This document shows positions 36,127 through 51,100 of a DNA stretch of 64,000 bases, piece by piece (positions within the stretch are counted from its first letter, which is position 1; every line of letters begins with the position of its first letter). Where the stretch lies: contig CM051520.1 in NCBI GenBank assembly GCA_028015205.1, positions 64,736,694-64,800,693 of the forward strand, given 5' to 3'. The notes under the pieces are model-generated. The model worked only from the letters and a program-made list of their open reading frames with translations. It ran no database searches and was not told the DNA's origin. The position numbers were made by a program, and so were the translations under genes. The DNA is from Mytilisepta virgata. Lineage: Eukaryota; Mollusca; Bivalvia; Mytilida; Mytilidae.

Positions 36127-39100
36127 CTGCAAAATGAAAAAAATCCATTTTTATTGTACAGATAGGTAAACAGATCATAATTTCTTTTATATATTAAATT
36201 TTCATTTGACACATGATTTTATGTAGAAATGATATAACTCAAAGTTTCCCATCCATTATTAAAATGGAGTCAAGAAACATCTGCCACAAAAACTCTTTCC
36301 TTTTTTATTTAAAAATGTGACTTTTTATTACTTCCCCTGGTCTGTAAAGGTGTTTGTGTGTAATAGAACACCTATTCTGTAATTTAAAGATGTCCAAACA
36401 CCATAACACCTGATAGTTATACATTTAAAAGATAAATGTGTTTGTGAATTGTAACACACTTATCAAGCCTGATAGTCATAATTGTTGAATTGGAAATGGA
36501 TCAATTATAGATAGATACCTGTGCTCTGGTGGTATGATGTCTTGTGTAGATGACAAACCTCTAGAACTCATCAGATTAGTGGAAGACGTACAATCTTGCT
36601 GAAATCCTGTGTATTTTTTCTTATCATAGTTTTCTACTATGTAAATCATTCCATTCCATGGTAGAGTGTAACTTTTGTTATTAAAACTTAAAGACTGAAA
36701 AATAAATTTAATAAAAGAAGAATGTGTCCATGGGACACAGATGCCCCTGCTTATAATTATGCAAGAGTCAATATACTAATTCAAATCTATTGATGTTTTG
36801 TTTTCTTTGAAACATAATGAGTAAAAATTCATAGATTGCGCAATACGTCAAATTCGGCTATTCTCAATTTATAAAGGGGCATAACACAAAAACGATGAAA
36901 GTGACGTCCCTCAAATTCGAACTTGATCTGTATTTGGTGGTATTAAGCATTGTGTATAAGTTAAATATTATTTGGTTGAGGCAAAGTAAAGTTAGAGTGC
37001 AGAAATGGCATATTCAGCAATTTTTACATTCATAAAGGGGCATATCTGCAGGATGGTGAAAGTGACCCCACCCAAATTCAAACCCGATATGTGTTTTGTT
37101 GTAATAAGCATTGTGTAGAAGTTTTATAACGTTAGGTCGAGACAAAGTAAAGTAAGAGTGTGGAAACAGCAAATTTGGCAATTTTTCAATTTATAAAGGG
37201 ACATAACTCAAGAACAGTAAAAGTGGTGCTACCCAAATTCAAACTTGATCTGTGTTTGGTGGTAATAAGCATTTTTTATAAGTTTCTAACATTTGGTTGA
37301 GGTATTTCTTCACAATGTTTTTATTTTGGCCATTAAGAGCAATAAGCATGCATTTCCCCTAGAGTTAAAGGATCTACATCAATCTCTTTTTTTTCAGATC
37401 TGATATTTAGGTTGTCACTAACATTTTAATACCCAATGTCACCTTTACTTCTATCTGAAGGATCATGTTTTTAATAATTCATGTTATTCTCTGCTGCTTA
37501 GAGCAAAGCAATTATTCAATGTCAGTATAAACAAATCTTCCAATTTAATATTTCTGATAAATTTTGTCATCTTCATTTATTACAAAATAGAAATGTGGAG
37601 TGTCGACAGAATACAAATGCACGAACTTTAAGAAGCTTCTCTATGATCCATGTACAGTTTGTTGACAAACTCAGACAAAATTAGACAGCAAACATCAATG
37701 AAAATTATTCGGATGACAACTTTGACAGAAGAATAAAACTTCATTACACATCATTTGGCCTTATTCACCCTTGTTTTTCTTCTCTATAACTATCTGTAAT
37801 AGTACCTCAGCCAGATACATTCTCTATACAGTGACAGCCTTACCTTGTGTTCTCGTTTGTCTATGGTATACTGTGTATATCCAGCACTGAGAGAATCATT
37901 CCCCTCTTTCGCTACACTCTCTGTACAATGACAGCCTTACCTTGTGTTGTCCTTTGTCTATTATAGCTAACTGTATCGTCTATCAATCATTTAGTGTGTA
38001 TACCCAGCACTGACATGAATCAATCTCCTCTACTACTGCACTCTCTGTACAGTGACAGCCTTACCTTGTATCAGGGTTCTCACTAAGAATTTTTCATGAT
38101 GAGTCCTGGGACTCATCCTTTTTCAGAATGGTGAGTCCCACCTGATTATGATGAGTCCCTGGGCTCATCGCCACTTTTTAACGTACATTCCTGCATGATT
38201 TTGACCATGGTAGGCCTATTGTACTATTGTTTAAGTTTAATTAAAACCATGTGCTGCCTTAAAATACTGACGAATATAATTTAAAAAAAAAATTGAACAT
38301 ATGCAGTGGTACTCCAAGCTTGGAAGAAAATTTCTGTTACAGATATGAGCAAAAATCTTTGCACCTTTTGACACAACTTTATTATTTATTATTGCCATTT
38401 TATTTTTTAATATTTATTTATCTTATTCTATAATCTTTACTATTATTTTTCTCCAACATACTCTTAAAATCCTCCCATTGACCTTGTTTGAACACCTTTA
38501 TAATCAATATTGACAAAATTTCCATTTGTGCATAGGTAAGTCAAAATCCGCTAAATTAATTTTTAAATGAGGTCTAGATATTGTTACCGGTCGGTAAAAA
38601 AAAGCTATGGCCAATGAAAAATCAAGACAATTCCCATTGCCGCCATTTTCTAGCTTACTTTATGTCGTTTCTCTCCCCTTCCCCTTTGATCTCCAAGAAA
38701 ACGCAAAATGGTGGCTCGAGATTTTTTATGAAAATAGCAGTCTTCAGACGCAGCTGATTAGATCTACATGCATCCCAGGGACGCATGAGTTTGAAGGATG
38801 ACGCGTCCAGTCCAATTTTAGCGTGTCCAGGACGCATATACTCGCCTTAGCGAGAACCCTGTTGTATTCTCCTTTGTCTATAGCTAACTGTGTCTGTGTA
38901 TCAGCCAGACAGTGTGTATACCCAGTGCTAACAGAATCATTCTCTATCACTACACTCTCTGCACAGTGACATCCTTACGTTGTGTTCTCCTTTATCGATA
39001 GCTAACGGTATCAGTGTATCAGCCAGATAGTGTGTATACCCAGCACTGACAGAATCATTCTCCTCTATCACTATACTCTCTGTACAGTGACAGCCTTACC

Positions 39101-42100
39101 TTGTGTTCTCCTTTGTCTATAGCTAACTGTATCAGTGTATCAGCCAGATAGTGTGTATACCCAGCACTGACAGAATCATTCTCCTCTATCACTATACTCT
39201 CTGTACAGTGACAGCCTTACCTTGTGTTCTCCTTTGTCTATAGCTAACTGTATCAGTGTATCAGCCAGATAGATAATCATTCTCCATCACTACACTTTCT
39301 GTACAGTGACAGCCTTACCTTGTGTTCTCCTTTGTCTATAGCTAACTGTATCAGTGTATCAGCCAGATAGTGTGTATACGCAGCAGTGACAGAATCATTC
39401 TCCTCTATCACTATACTTCCTGTGCTGTGTATGGTCAGTACAAAATCTAGTTGGTACTGTGATGGACTTTTAACTATAAAATTACAAGCAGCTTGAATAA
39501 TTCTCTATAAAAACATTAATATCATTCATAAAAGATATTACATTGCCCTCTTATTTGATCTAAAAATTATACCTTTCTTGAAGATACATGTAGATTTAGG
39601 TGTTTTTCCATGTATAAAAGACCATACAAATTTCTATTCAAATTGTAAATAAGGAAATGAATTTAACCAATCACAAAGAAAGTTGGATCTAGCAGCCTAT
39701 TTGTTTGCCCAATTATCATTCACAAACACTTCAAATGGTGTTTAAGGATGCTCGCTGGTCATGTTTTGGTCTTTTTGACAGATTTTCGGAATCCTTGGGT
39801 TTTATCGATTTCTTAAACATGAAATAGTTTGCACATGAACCCCCACTTTTTCTTTTATAATTCAATCATATATACCTTAAAATGGTATTTGACAAAATTT
39901 TTTGAAATCCTTTTTATTTTTTCATACATTTTTGAGACTGAAGTTGTCAATGCAAAGACAATGAAAAATCCAGAGAAACCCATTTCCTGCAAATTTTCAA
40001 GGCCTTATAGCTCTTAAATGAGCTCATGAACCTATATATTTTTCTTGCTTATTTGTTTACTATTCATATGTTCTCTCAAACTAAAACACCTATTTCAAAT
40101 CCTATTTATTTCCTATTAGACCAGCGATCATCCTTAAATTTATTTAATAAAATGGTTTAATATGAGATGTTTCCAAATCAGTTTGAACTTGGTATGTTCA
40201 TGATGTTTGGTGTTATTAAGTTCATCTTAAAAGGGAAGTTCTATCTTACACAACAAAAGACTAATATATATTGTCCTTTACATTAAATTGAACATATCAA
40301 TAATTTCAATACATTATTGAAACTTTATAACTAATTTAGGAAAAAAATTTTGAGTTTTAATAATAAATCTCATTGTTATGGTACTGATTCTTATGGTACT
40401 AGTTTAAAAAGCAGACCATGCACATTGCATATAAATTATTTTCTCTATAGTGGTAGATATAAAATTCCTAATTTTTTATGAATATTGTACATCAAAATCT
40501 ATAGATGGGTTACCTCCATTTAAGTGTTTGAAAGCCAAACAGTGGACTACATATTCGCCACTTTCCAATCCCTCTAACTCACAACCTACAAAGCTCTTCG
40601 TGTCTCTTTTACTATTACCCACAGTCCTCTGTTTTCCATTGTTAAGGATTTCTGTCACCATGATAAACATGTCAACTAAATCTTCATTGCCATGGTTACC
40701 CCTGTAAAAAATATATCTTGACCTCTTTAAATTGATACTTTAAATTCACTGGCAAAAAATGTTCAATTTGTGAAAACTATGGAGTACCTCAACCTGGTAA
40801 AGCTTTGTCCTTAAATGGTTTTGTCTTTACCCTTTTTGGTCATTTTGACATTTTTTAATTTGCTCTTCAACCTTATGGATTATTGCTTTGGTTTTCAAAC
40901 ATTCTACAACTACTGATTCATAAATTTAGGTAATTTGCACATCTTGTGCATCAAAATTGGTATCAAAGAATTTATTATATCAAAATTTATAACATCTCAA
41001 ACTATGTTGATAGTCCCAACACAAAACTCTGCATTATAATTTCTCTGATAACTCTAAATTTCTATCGCATCAAACTATTTTGAAACAAGAAGCGGTCTTA
41101 GTGTCGACAAACCTGATTTTCTTTAATTACTGTCTGGACTCAATGCACAGCTACCACTGTACATCACTCGACTAATAACCAGATTTGTAACATTGGAAAA
41201 TCTTGTACTAATGACAGGCAAAGTACATAGATACTAACATCAGCCATCTAACTATCTGGGTAGAGTTTCAGTAAAGGTCTTAAGTGTTTCGACTGATTGG
41301 AAATCTTCTGTCAGAATATATTCAGAGGATTTCAGATCAGTCGTAACTCTTAAGACCTTTAGTAAAACATTACTCAGACTCCTGTGTATCCTCATACCCA
41401 GCCAGCTACAAGGACAGTAAAGGGTAATTCTTATACAACATGTTTGTGATTTTTGTTTCAACAGTTTTTTGTTATTCATCTTGTCTGGTTCAAATTGATT
41501 AAAATGCAAAAAAGAAATTTCTAAATATTTAGTTACAATAAATCTTGATAAAATCCTGTACATTTCTTACAATTGATGAATATTTTCATTAGTATTAAAT
41601 TTGCTTCATTTTTTTGCACTCAGCCAGAAAAAAATCTTTCTTTTTCATTTTACTAAAAAGAAGAACTTCTAAAAAAATAAATAATATTTATAAGTTTTTT
41701 GTTCCCTGTCAATCTATATTTCATGTTAAATAGACTCCATCTTAGTCTGTACAAGATGTTACATTAATTAACTGCAATAACCTTTTATTCTTTTGATGAA
41801 GTCCAAGGCAGAGGTCAGTCTTTTCATGTACATATATTTTGGCAAATTTCCAAGGTCCATCTGCAGTTTTAGGAAATGATCCTTTGACTCTTGTCTCATG
41901 CCAATCTCTGATCTTACATATATCAACATCTCCAAAGTATCTAACGATCAAATTAAAAATTATTTTCAATCAAACATTTGTACCTGTCTCCAACTTAATA
42001 TTTTTCATAAATTAAACTTTCTGGTAATCCATCATTGCCATCTCCAGAAACTTTGTCCAAGAGTCCTCTCACATCAAACAGCTTTTTATCATGAAAGATT

Positions 42101-45100
42101 GGGATGTGGAAGGTTAGAGCTAATTCCATGTATGAAAGTGAAAAATCTGTGAAGTCTGTACATTTTTTATGATAAATACATTTTTTCCTCCAAGAAAACC
42201 TTATTTGCTTCAATTCTTTAACCTTTTGCTCTTCAAAAAATAAATTCCACTAAGGATTAATAGCAACTGCCTGGTATAAAAGACATATTTATGTATTTTG
42301 TAGCCTAACATTCATTTTGCCATAAAAAAATGTCCATCTGAAGTTGACAAATCAAAATCTTTGATGATATATATATTCAAATGGTAATACAGAAGTAATG
42401 CATAAAGGTTTTGGCACAACATGGCAGAAATTAATTTGATATCTGAAAAACATTGATAAATTCTATTCTACAAAGCCTGGGTCTGTTTTCTACATGTTAT
42501 TTATTGTTAATGGAGAAGCTTCTGTCCAAGTTTGGTAGAAATCCAGGATGGTTTAAGAAAGTAATTACGGTAATGTTTTAAAAACTTTAACTGCAGACTG
42601 TATGTAATGTGAACTTGGATAAAGTATGTAATGTTAACAGGGATAAAAACTAAGTCCAAGTAAAATATGGAAAAATGAGAAAAAAGTTATTACAAAATTT
42701 TCCTCTGGATACTATCTTTTGATCACAAACAAGCTTCTGTCCAGGTTTGGTAAAAATCCAGGATAGTTAAAAAAGTTATTTATGTTTAACTTTAACCACA
42801 GAGTGAATTTAAGTGTTGACACTGCCTACGACTACGGAATGTAGGATCGCTATGTCTCGCTTCTACAACAAAAGTCGCAGGCTTGAGAAAAACAATCTGG
42901 TTTCTGCACTTAGAAGTCTTAACTTAGCACATAAATCCATCATTCTTAGATTTGGTGCTTTTGAAAGAAAAAAATAATTCCAATACAATCCAATGCAAAA
43001 CTGTAAACAGGGGATATAACTTATATATTACAAGAATCAAAACATTTTGAACAGATTTCATGCTGTACATGTATTAAGAATATTAACATTCATTTATTTT
43101 AATCTGCAACAATTTTCATGGACTGGTTAAACGTATTTGAAGTTACTTAGTTTCATGCTTTCATTATTTGCTCAAATTATAGTTAATAAATTATAAATTA
43201 ATTACAAATGTATATGATGAAAAATGTAAGCAGCATCATTACACAGGAATTAGCTGTGCCACATGTACAAAATTAGTACCCAACTTATAACTATAACATA
43301 TCATGGTCATGCTTCAAAGCAATTACGACTTATTTGTTGCCTACAGTTTCTAAGAATTTTTTGAAGAAATGACAGAAGGACAGACAGGGTAAACCCGTAT
43401 ATTTTACAACTCTTTCGAAGTTGACGTATAATTATTACTTTCTAAAATCTTTGAATTCCATCCAGAATACACCATTTTTGTTCCCATCAGGCTTTAGTTT
43501 ATCCTTGACCTTCAATGTGACTTTCCGCCATTGTCGCGAATCATCATTCCAGTCACCATTCCATGATTCTGTTCCCCATGGATTTCTTATTTTTAGTAAT
43601 CTATAAACAAAATAGTAAAATATATCTTTGATACTTTCAAAATGTCAATGTGTGTAATTTCTAATAGAATTTATGAGAAATCAAAAAAGAATACAGAATC
43701 TTGAGATTTTTTATTCAAGAGTGAGCATTCTTTACCAAAAATGTACGGGGGTAATGTATGAGATATGACAAATTAATATGACATACATTAACTTTTATGA
43801 ATGAGATGAATTACCTTAAATTAAAAAAAACATCGTAACAACATGGTTTTATTAACGCAAAAAAATGAGATTAGATGAAAATAATTAAACTTCGCATTTC
43901 ATAGTAAATGTCTAATATGTAAAATAATTCTTTTAAAAATGAAATTAAATATCATTGATGTCTGCTGTCAAAGAATTACAATAATAATTGCATGCACTAA
44001 TCTAAATTTACAGTAGAAATATTGATAATATCAATATACCGTAAATGTCAAAGACAATTGCTATTTTCAACAAAACCAAAAGATAAAAGATTGTATATAA
44101 CTGGCATTTCTAACATGCAATATGCAGGTACATTGGTATTTTTGTGGCCTTCAACAACAGTGACAACACACAGCACTAACAACAAACTACTGTACATTCA
44201 TTAATTTGGTGAAAACAACTACTTGGTAAATAATTGGCCTAGTAATTTTCTACCAAAAATGCCTTGTGAAATTTAGTTTGTTGAATATTTGAATTACTGT
44301 CATTTCAGAATTTTAAAAAAATCTTTTCATTACTCAGCTACTCCGATGTCAATGTAAAATACTTCTACTCTTTTGAGATTAAATTTATAATATTTCTCAC
44401 TGTTTTTTAAGTACTTTGTCTAAAAACAACTGGCATAAAATTTTATCTTTGAAAAATTCCCTGAAACTGAAGAAGACGAATTAGAAACAAAACTCCATGT
44501 ATGCAGAAAAAAGTCAATTTTCCCCTCATAGAGAACTAATAGTGAATTATTAAGAAATTATGTTGCTTTCTAGATGGCATGTTCTTGTTATTCATAAGCC
44601 TTTTAAAGTGATGAACCTTATAATTACCCTTTTCCATCTAAGGTGCTAATTATTATTAGGTCGATAAATACACAAGTGCATTTCTCTAATGATACAACTG
44701 TGTTGTGATATCAAATTATTTCATACAACTGTGTTGTGATGATATCAAATAATTTCATAGACATTATCCCCATCATGATTAAATTGAGCCTTGTGATGGA
44801 TGTGTTTGGATGCATATAAAAACAGTCCATCACTGTCCAAGGTAGCAACCGGAATAGAGACATACTGTGAGAATGAGGTTAGTTATATACATGAGTACAG
44901 ACACAGGTATAACCTAATACTATGAAAATACAACATACCATCACCCCTCTACCCCTCTACCCCCCCCCCCCCCCCCCCCCCACCCACCTTTGAAAAACAA
45001 ATGCCATGTGATAGCTCATGTATTATACAGAAATAGATTTTATCCACCAAAATAGAAATGAAATGACTTATAGTACATGTGCATGATACACAGTCCTATG

Positions 45101-48100
45101 ACCGACAAATATTCCAATTTTCTGATGCAGAAATCTCAAATACAGAAACCATACTACCTGCTAATCAGCCTATCAAAATTTTACTCCAAAACACAGCTGT
45201 ATCCAACAGCTTCATCTGCAACACATCTGAAGGGAAATCTCATCATATCAATTCTTAAATTTTAAAACTACCAATTCAGACCGAATATAAACATCAATGA
45301 AAATTTGCCTGGCTTGTCAATCCATTTGTGCTCGATTCTTAAGTCTGAATCTAAACACAATTATTGGTTAGAATGACTTATCATGCAAGGAGCATAATAC
45401 TCAGTATAAAAATACATTGTATCAAACAATAAATGTTATCATTTCTATATGAAAACATCATGTTTTTTAAAACTAGAACTTTTTACAAAGTTCCACCAAG
45501 CCTCTTACTTTGCTAATGAACTACTCAAATTATCTCATACCTATCATACAAAACTGGTATAAAATGAATTTATGCTTTAACAAAAATGAACATATTTCCT
45601 TATTTAAGTTCACATATACATCATCCCTCGAACGGAACAAACAAATTTCTTCATACAAAATCTGCCTATTATCTGTTCATTCATCTTCCAAATACATATA
45701 TACACGAAATCTATGTATAGCTTAACATCCTGTCACAAATACTGTATGAAAGCATGTATCCCAAAACAAACTGAAAACTTTTACTGTCACTCCTAAATAG
45801 GCAAAAATCCAAAAACCAGTACTGAAAATTTTTTAATAACAACCAGCTAGTTACAAACCACTCACAAAGGCTTTTTTACATGTGCAGGTTGTGACATTTC
45901 CCTACACATGGGACCTCAGAATTGACAAAGTAAAGATTGTATTTTCCACAGTTTTGTCCAATAAGGTCATCCAATTCCAATATTTTGTTTAACATCAATT
46001 ACTTCATCATACGAAACATAACATACCATCACAACACTACAACAGGGTTCAAAGAAAAACTTTTAAAAAAAAAACAAGATGTCATGCAAACACAGTTTGG
46101 AATATAAAAACAATAAACCTTACTTTCTGTTACAAGAAGGCAGGTGCTTGTAGCCTGAAATTCATTACCTAAAACTGATTAGATACATACATGTATAACC
46201 ATCTATAAACTTTAATCATATCTATTGTATTTCCCATATAGACTGGAAGTTGTTTTTTGGGGAGTATCTCAAAATGTTACTTGAATATTGGTGTATTTTT
46301 GGCGATTGCCCTTCCAAAATCAGATCATGTTCATGACAGATGACCACCAAAAATATACCCGGTTCAAGACAGACAATAAAAAAAAAATAACCTGTCCTAA
46401 AGGTAAAATACTTCAGGCTAAGGAAGGACGAGTTAATATGCAACTAAAAAATATTCCATTAAATAACTCTATTCTAGACATGTGTGTAGAAATTATGACC
46501 TATTATAGACAGCAAAGTAATGAAAATATCACTGCAATTTACTATCAAAATTATTTGGAATACTCCAAGTCAGTATTGTCTACATGTTATGGACAGGGAC
46601 ACAGAGAGATACTTAAAGATATTTCTAGTCTGTAGTGTTTATAACAGTTCTCAAAAGACATACCTTACAAAAAAAGTGGAAACACAAATCCCAAATAAGA
46701 TCTGAAATTTTACTAGTTGCAGAAATGGAAAAAAGAAATTATTTCTTTCAAATACATAGTTATCTCACCTTTCACCTGTGTCCAATTCATACACAGTTAA
46801 CAGCGAATAAGCATGTTCAGTGATCAGTCCGAGAGATTTGCAGTGTTCAGATGAATATCCCCCTTTCACTCCACATGAGGTACACATTAAGTATCTACAA
46901 ATTTAATGCTACTATTAATATGATAATGTTGAATTCATCTTTACATCAGACAAATGTTAAGAATTACTGTGTGTCTAATACTTCGCAAATGATTTCTTAA
47001 TGAAAAACTCTGGATTTTCTGTACATTTAAAATAACAATTTGGTTTGTCTTAAAAGTCAACATGGATCACATTTTCAGAAACAGAACTAATCTTGCAGAA
47101 ATTCTGCAACATCACATTTGTTTGTTGTGATGTCATATATGATGCAAACATCAGTGAAATACACAAAAATTGGAAAAATTTCTGTCGTAAAATATTTTTA
47201 ACAGTTCAGCAGTAGAAAAGACTATAATCCTTTATGACTATTAGAAACAACAGGTAGTGTAATACTTTTTACTTTCATTTTAAAGAAACATTTCATATAT
47301 TCCTAAAAAAAAACACAGTAGGTCCCTGTTTCATCAAAAATTTGTACTACATGTTCTAGGATGTTTTAATTCTGAATTATTTGGGTACAATTTAGAATTA
47401 ATCACTGATTAATGCTAAAATTACAATGTAACTTTGAACAAAAAGGCTATTGTGGGTGTCCCAAATTTGAACTAGAGGCTCCCATAAGCCTGTATTGCTC
47501 ATCTGGATTTTATTTGCCAATAAACAGCCATAACAGCACCTAAAAATCAACAACTCTGTGTTATCGAACATACTTCTGAGAGAGGACCATCTAAGAACCA
47601 TTGCTGCCAAGTCTGGTTCCAATTGGCCAAATGCTTTCAGAGAAGCAGATGTTTAATTGAATTTTTCCCATAGGGTCCTATGTTATATAAAGTTTGGCTG
47701 TGATGGCCATCTTGGTTGGCAGTCCTGATCATCTGACACAATTCTGACAGAGGACCATCTAATGACTATTGCTGCCAAATCTGGTTTCAATTGGCCAAGC
47801 ACTTTCAGACCAGACAATTTATAAATGAATTTTCCCAATGGGTTCCTATGTTAAACTAAGTTCGGCTGTGACAGCCATCTTTGTTTACAGTCCAGATCAT
47901 CGGACAGAATTCTGAAAGAGAACCACCTAAGGACTCATTCTGCCAAGGTTGGTTCAATTGGCTCACCTTCCACCTTTCAGACAGGAAGAGTTTTAAATGA
48001 ATATCCATATGGTTTGTACCAGATCCTGGTACTCACCTTACCACAGCTCATATTCATAATAAGCAGGAAACTAGTACTTCATTTGCTTTATTTGTGGTAC

Positions 48101-51100
48101 AAATTGTAAACTTATTGGAAAGTACCCAGATGTTGCATCACATGACACTTTAATTTGCCCAATATACATGAGAACTAATCAAAACTATAACTTTGAATTC
48201 TAACAGTTTATCCAAAAAGGTTAATTTTACATACCTACAATTCCTTGCGTGTATCAGTTTTGACCATACTATTGTATCATTGACTGTCTTTGACAAATCT
48301 ATGTTGTCTGACAAAATGACAAAATATTAAATGTTACAATAACATTTCTTAAAAAATTTATCCGACTTAAATTTAGATATTCTCATTTAAATTTATATAA
48401 TTTAAGCCTTAAAGAATGTACAAAAGGATATGTACTGTATGTTGATTATGTATGAGTATATACTTTAATTGTATGAACATTTATTGTATTTTCTCTGCAT
48501 GAATTTAGGTACAGTGTACATGAAAATAGCTTACTTGGAATCATGTGAAATTTGGTACCAAGTAGTTGGAAATTGCTGACTTGGCACATAAAGAAAATCC
48601 AGTTAATTTAGGTATTTTTGATTGAAAAATGATACAGCTGACTTTGAACATACACAGGCTATCATGATCCCACTGTAAATTATAAGAATGCCTCAAAATA
48701 AATGATTTCTGTATACATATATTTATTTTAAAAGCTCTTAAAATTAATAAAATTTTAATTTCGATGGGCAAAAAAGTGGTCTATCAAATCTTCTGTAAAG
48801 TGAAAGAATTAAAAATCAGTTACTTGTTAATGACAGGTGTTCACATGGTTCCCCTGTCAACAGATCTAAAGATTCCACTGTTCGTCCAGACCTCAGTGCA
48901 TCATAACATCCATGTATTTTGGCTGCTGCTTTCTCAATTAGAGGAACCCATAACTGACCTCTTCTGGCCTATTTTCAAAAGAGAAAAACTTTATCCTATA
49001 TTGAAATTTTATGAATATTTTATATACAGCTCTAATACTTAGCTTTTCTATACATTACTTCATTTTATATATATAAAAGCAAAGCTTATTTAAACAAGAG
49101 GCTGCCAAGAGCCTGAATCGCTCACCTGTTATCTTTTGTGTACAGTAGATCTTGCATCAATGATAATTTTTGCTATTTAATGTATACCGTCGCAATTTTG
49201 TCCTTAATATTGACCTGTACAGCTAAAATATAGAATCCTGAACCCAAATAGATATGGTTGCTAGGGATATTTTGATCTGTTGCTATGGACTTTTTCAATG
49301 GCATTGACTCTTAACCTTCAATTTTGACTGGAACAGGTAAATTATAGGGTCCTGAACCCAAATATATATGGTTGCTAGGGACTTTTTCATCGTTTGCTAT
49401 GGATTTTTTCAATGATTTTGAACCTTGACCTTTCTTTTTGACTTGAACAGTTAAAATATAAGGTCATTAACCCATATATATATATGGTTGCTTGAGACTT
49501 TTTCATCGGTTGCTATGGACTTTTCCAATGGCATTGACTCTTGACCTTCCATTTTGACTTGAACAGGTATATTGTAGGGTCCTGAACCAAAATATATATG
49601 GTTGCTAGGGACTTTTTCAATGACCTTGACCCTTGACCTTTATTTTTGACTTGTATAGGTAAATTATAAGTTCCTTAACCCAAATATATATGGTTGCTAG
49701 GGACTTTTTCATCTGTTGCTAGGGACTTTTTCATCGGTTGCTATGGAATTTTTCAATGATCTTGACCCTTCATGCTCCATTTTACTTGTACAGCTACCAT
49801 TTAATTTATTTCAAGTAACGACCTAAACATCTGTGATAATGTCAGACCATTTTCTGTTTACATGTAAACAATCTTTCAAGAGCAAAAACTCCTATAAGAG
49901 GTCAATTGATGATTTTGGTCATTTTGGTTGACTTATTGGTAGATCTTACTTTGCTGAAAATATTTGCTGTTTACAGTTTGTCTTTATCTATAATAATATG
50001 CAAGCTAATAACCTAAAACTGCAAAATTGCCTTAAAATTTACAATTTAGGGGGCAATAACCCAAAAATGGGTTCACCGATTCTTCTGAAAATGACAGGTA
50101 GATCTTGACCTCATAAGCATTTTTACTACTTGTCAGTTTTGCCCTAACTGCTTTAGTTTTTGAGATATGAGCCAAAAAGTGCATTTTCACCTATGTTCTA
50201 TTTTTAGCCAGGGCAACCATGTTTTTCGATGGACAACAAAATAAAACATAAGATTTATACTAGATACCCTCAGCATCTATCAGCCTAAGTTTGGCTGAAA
50301 TTGATTATGTAGTGTCAGAGGAGAAGATTTTTAAAAGTTTACAAAGATGACGAAAAAAAGGGGAAAAATTGTATTTAAAGGGCAAAAACTCATGTTGACT
50401 TAATTGTTGATCTTACTTTGCTGAACATTTCTGTTGTTTATAGTTTGTCTTTATCTATAATAATATTCAAGATAGCAACCTAAAACTGCAAAATTTCCTT
50501 AAATTTAACAATTCAGGGGCAATAACCCAACAAAGGGTTGTCTGATTCATCTGGAAATTTCATCACTGGTAGATCTTGACCTGTTGAACATTTTTACTTC
50601 ATCAGGTTTGCTCTACATGCTTTGGTTTTTTAGATATAAATCAAAAACTGCATTTAACCCCTATGTTCTATTTTTAGCCATGGCAGCCATGATTCTCGAC
50701 GGACAAGAAATTAAAACATACACTTCAATCTAGATACCCAAAGGATCATTCACACTAAGTATGGCTGTAATTGGTTCAGTGGTTTCAGAGGAGATCTTTG
50801 AAAAAGTGTACGACGGACGACAGACGCCAAGTGATAGCAAAAGCTCACATGTCCTTTTAGGACAGGTGAGTTAATAAAAATCACATATTTTAAGATACAT
50901 ATGCTTTGGTTGTATTGGATATTTTACACATGACTTTTGCTGTATGATCATGGCATTAAAATGAATTTAAAAATTTGGTACTCCCTCAATTTGAGTTTAA
51001 TTGAGCACTTTACTTTTTAATGTTTCATGTTAAAGAGTTGGTCACCGAAGTACAAACACTGTAGACTGAGTAATTTCTCTGCATTTTTTTAAGCTATACT

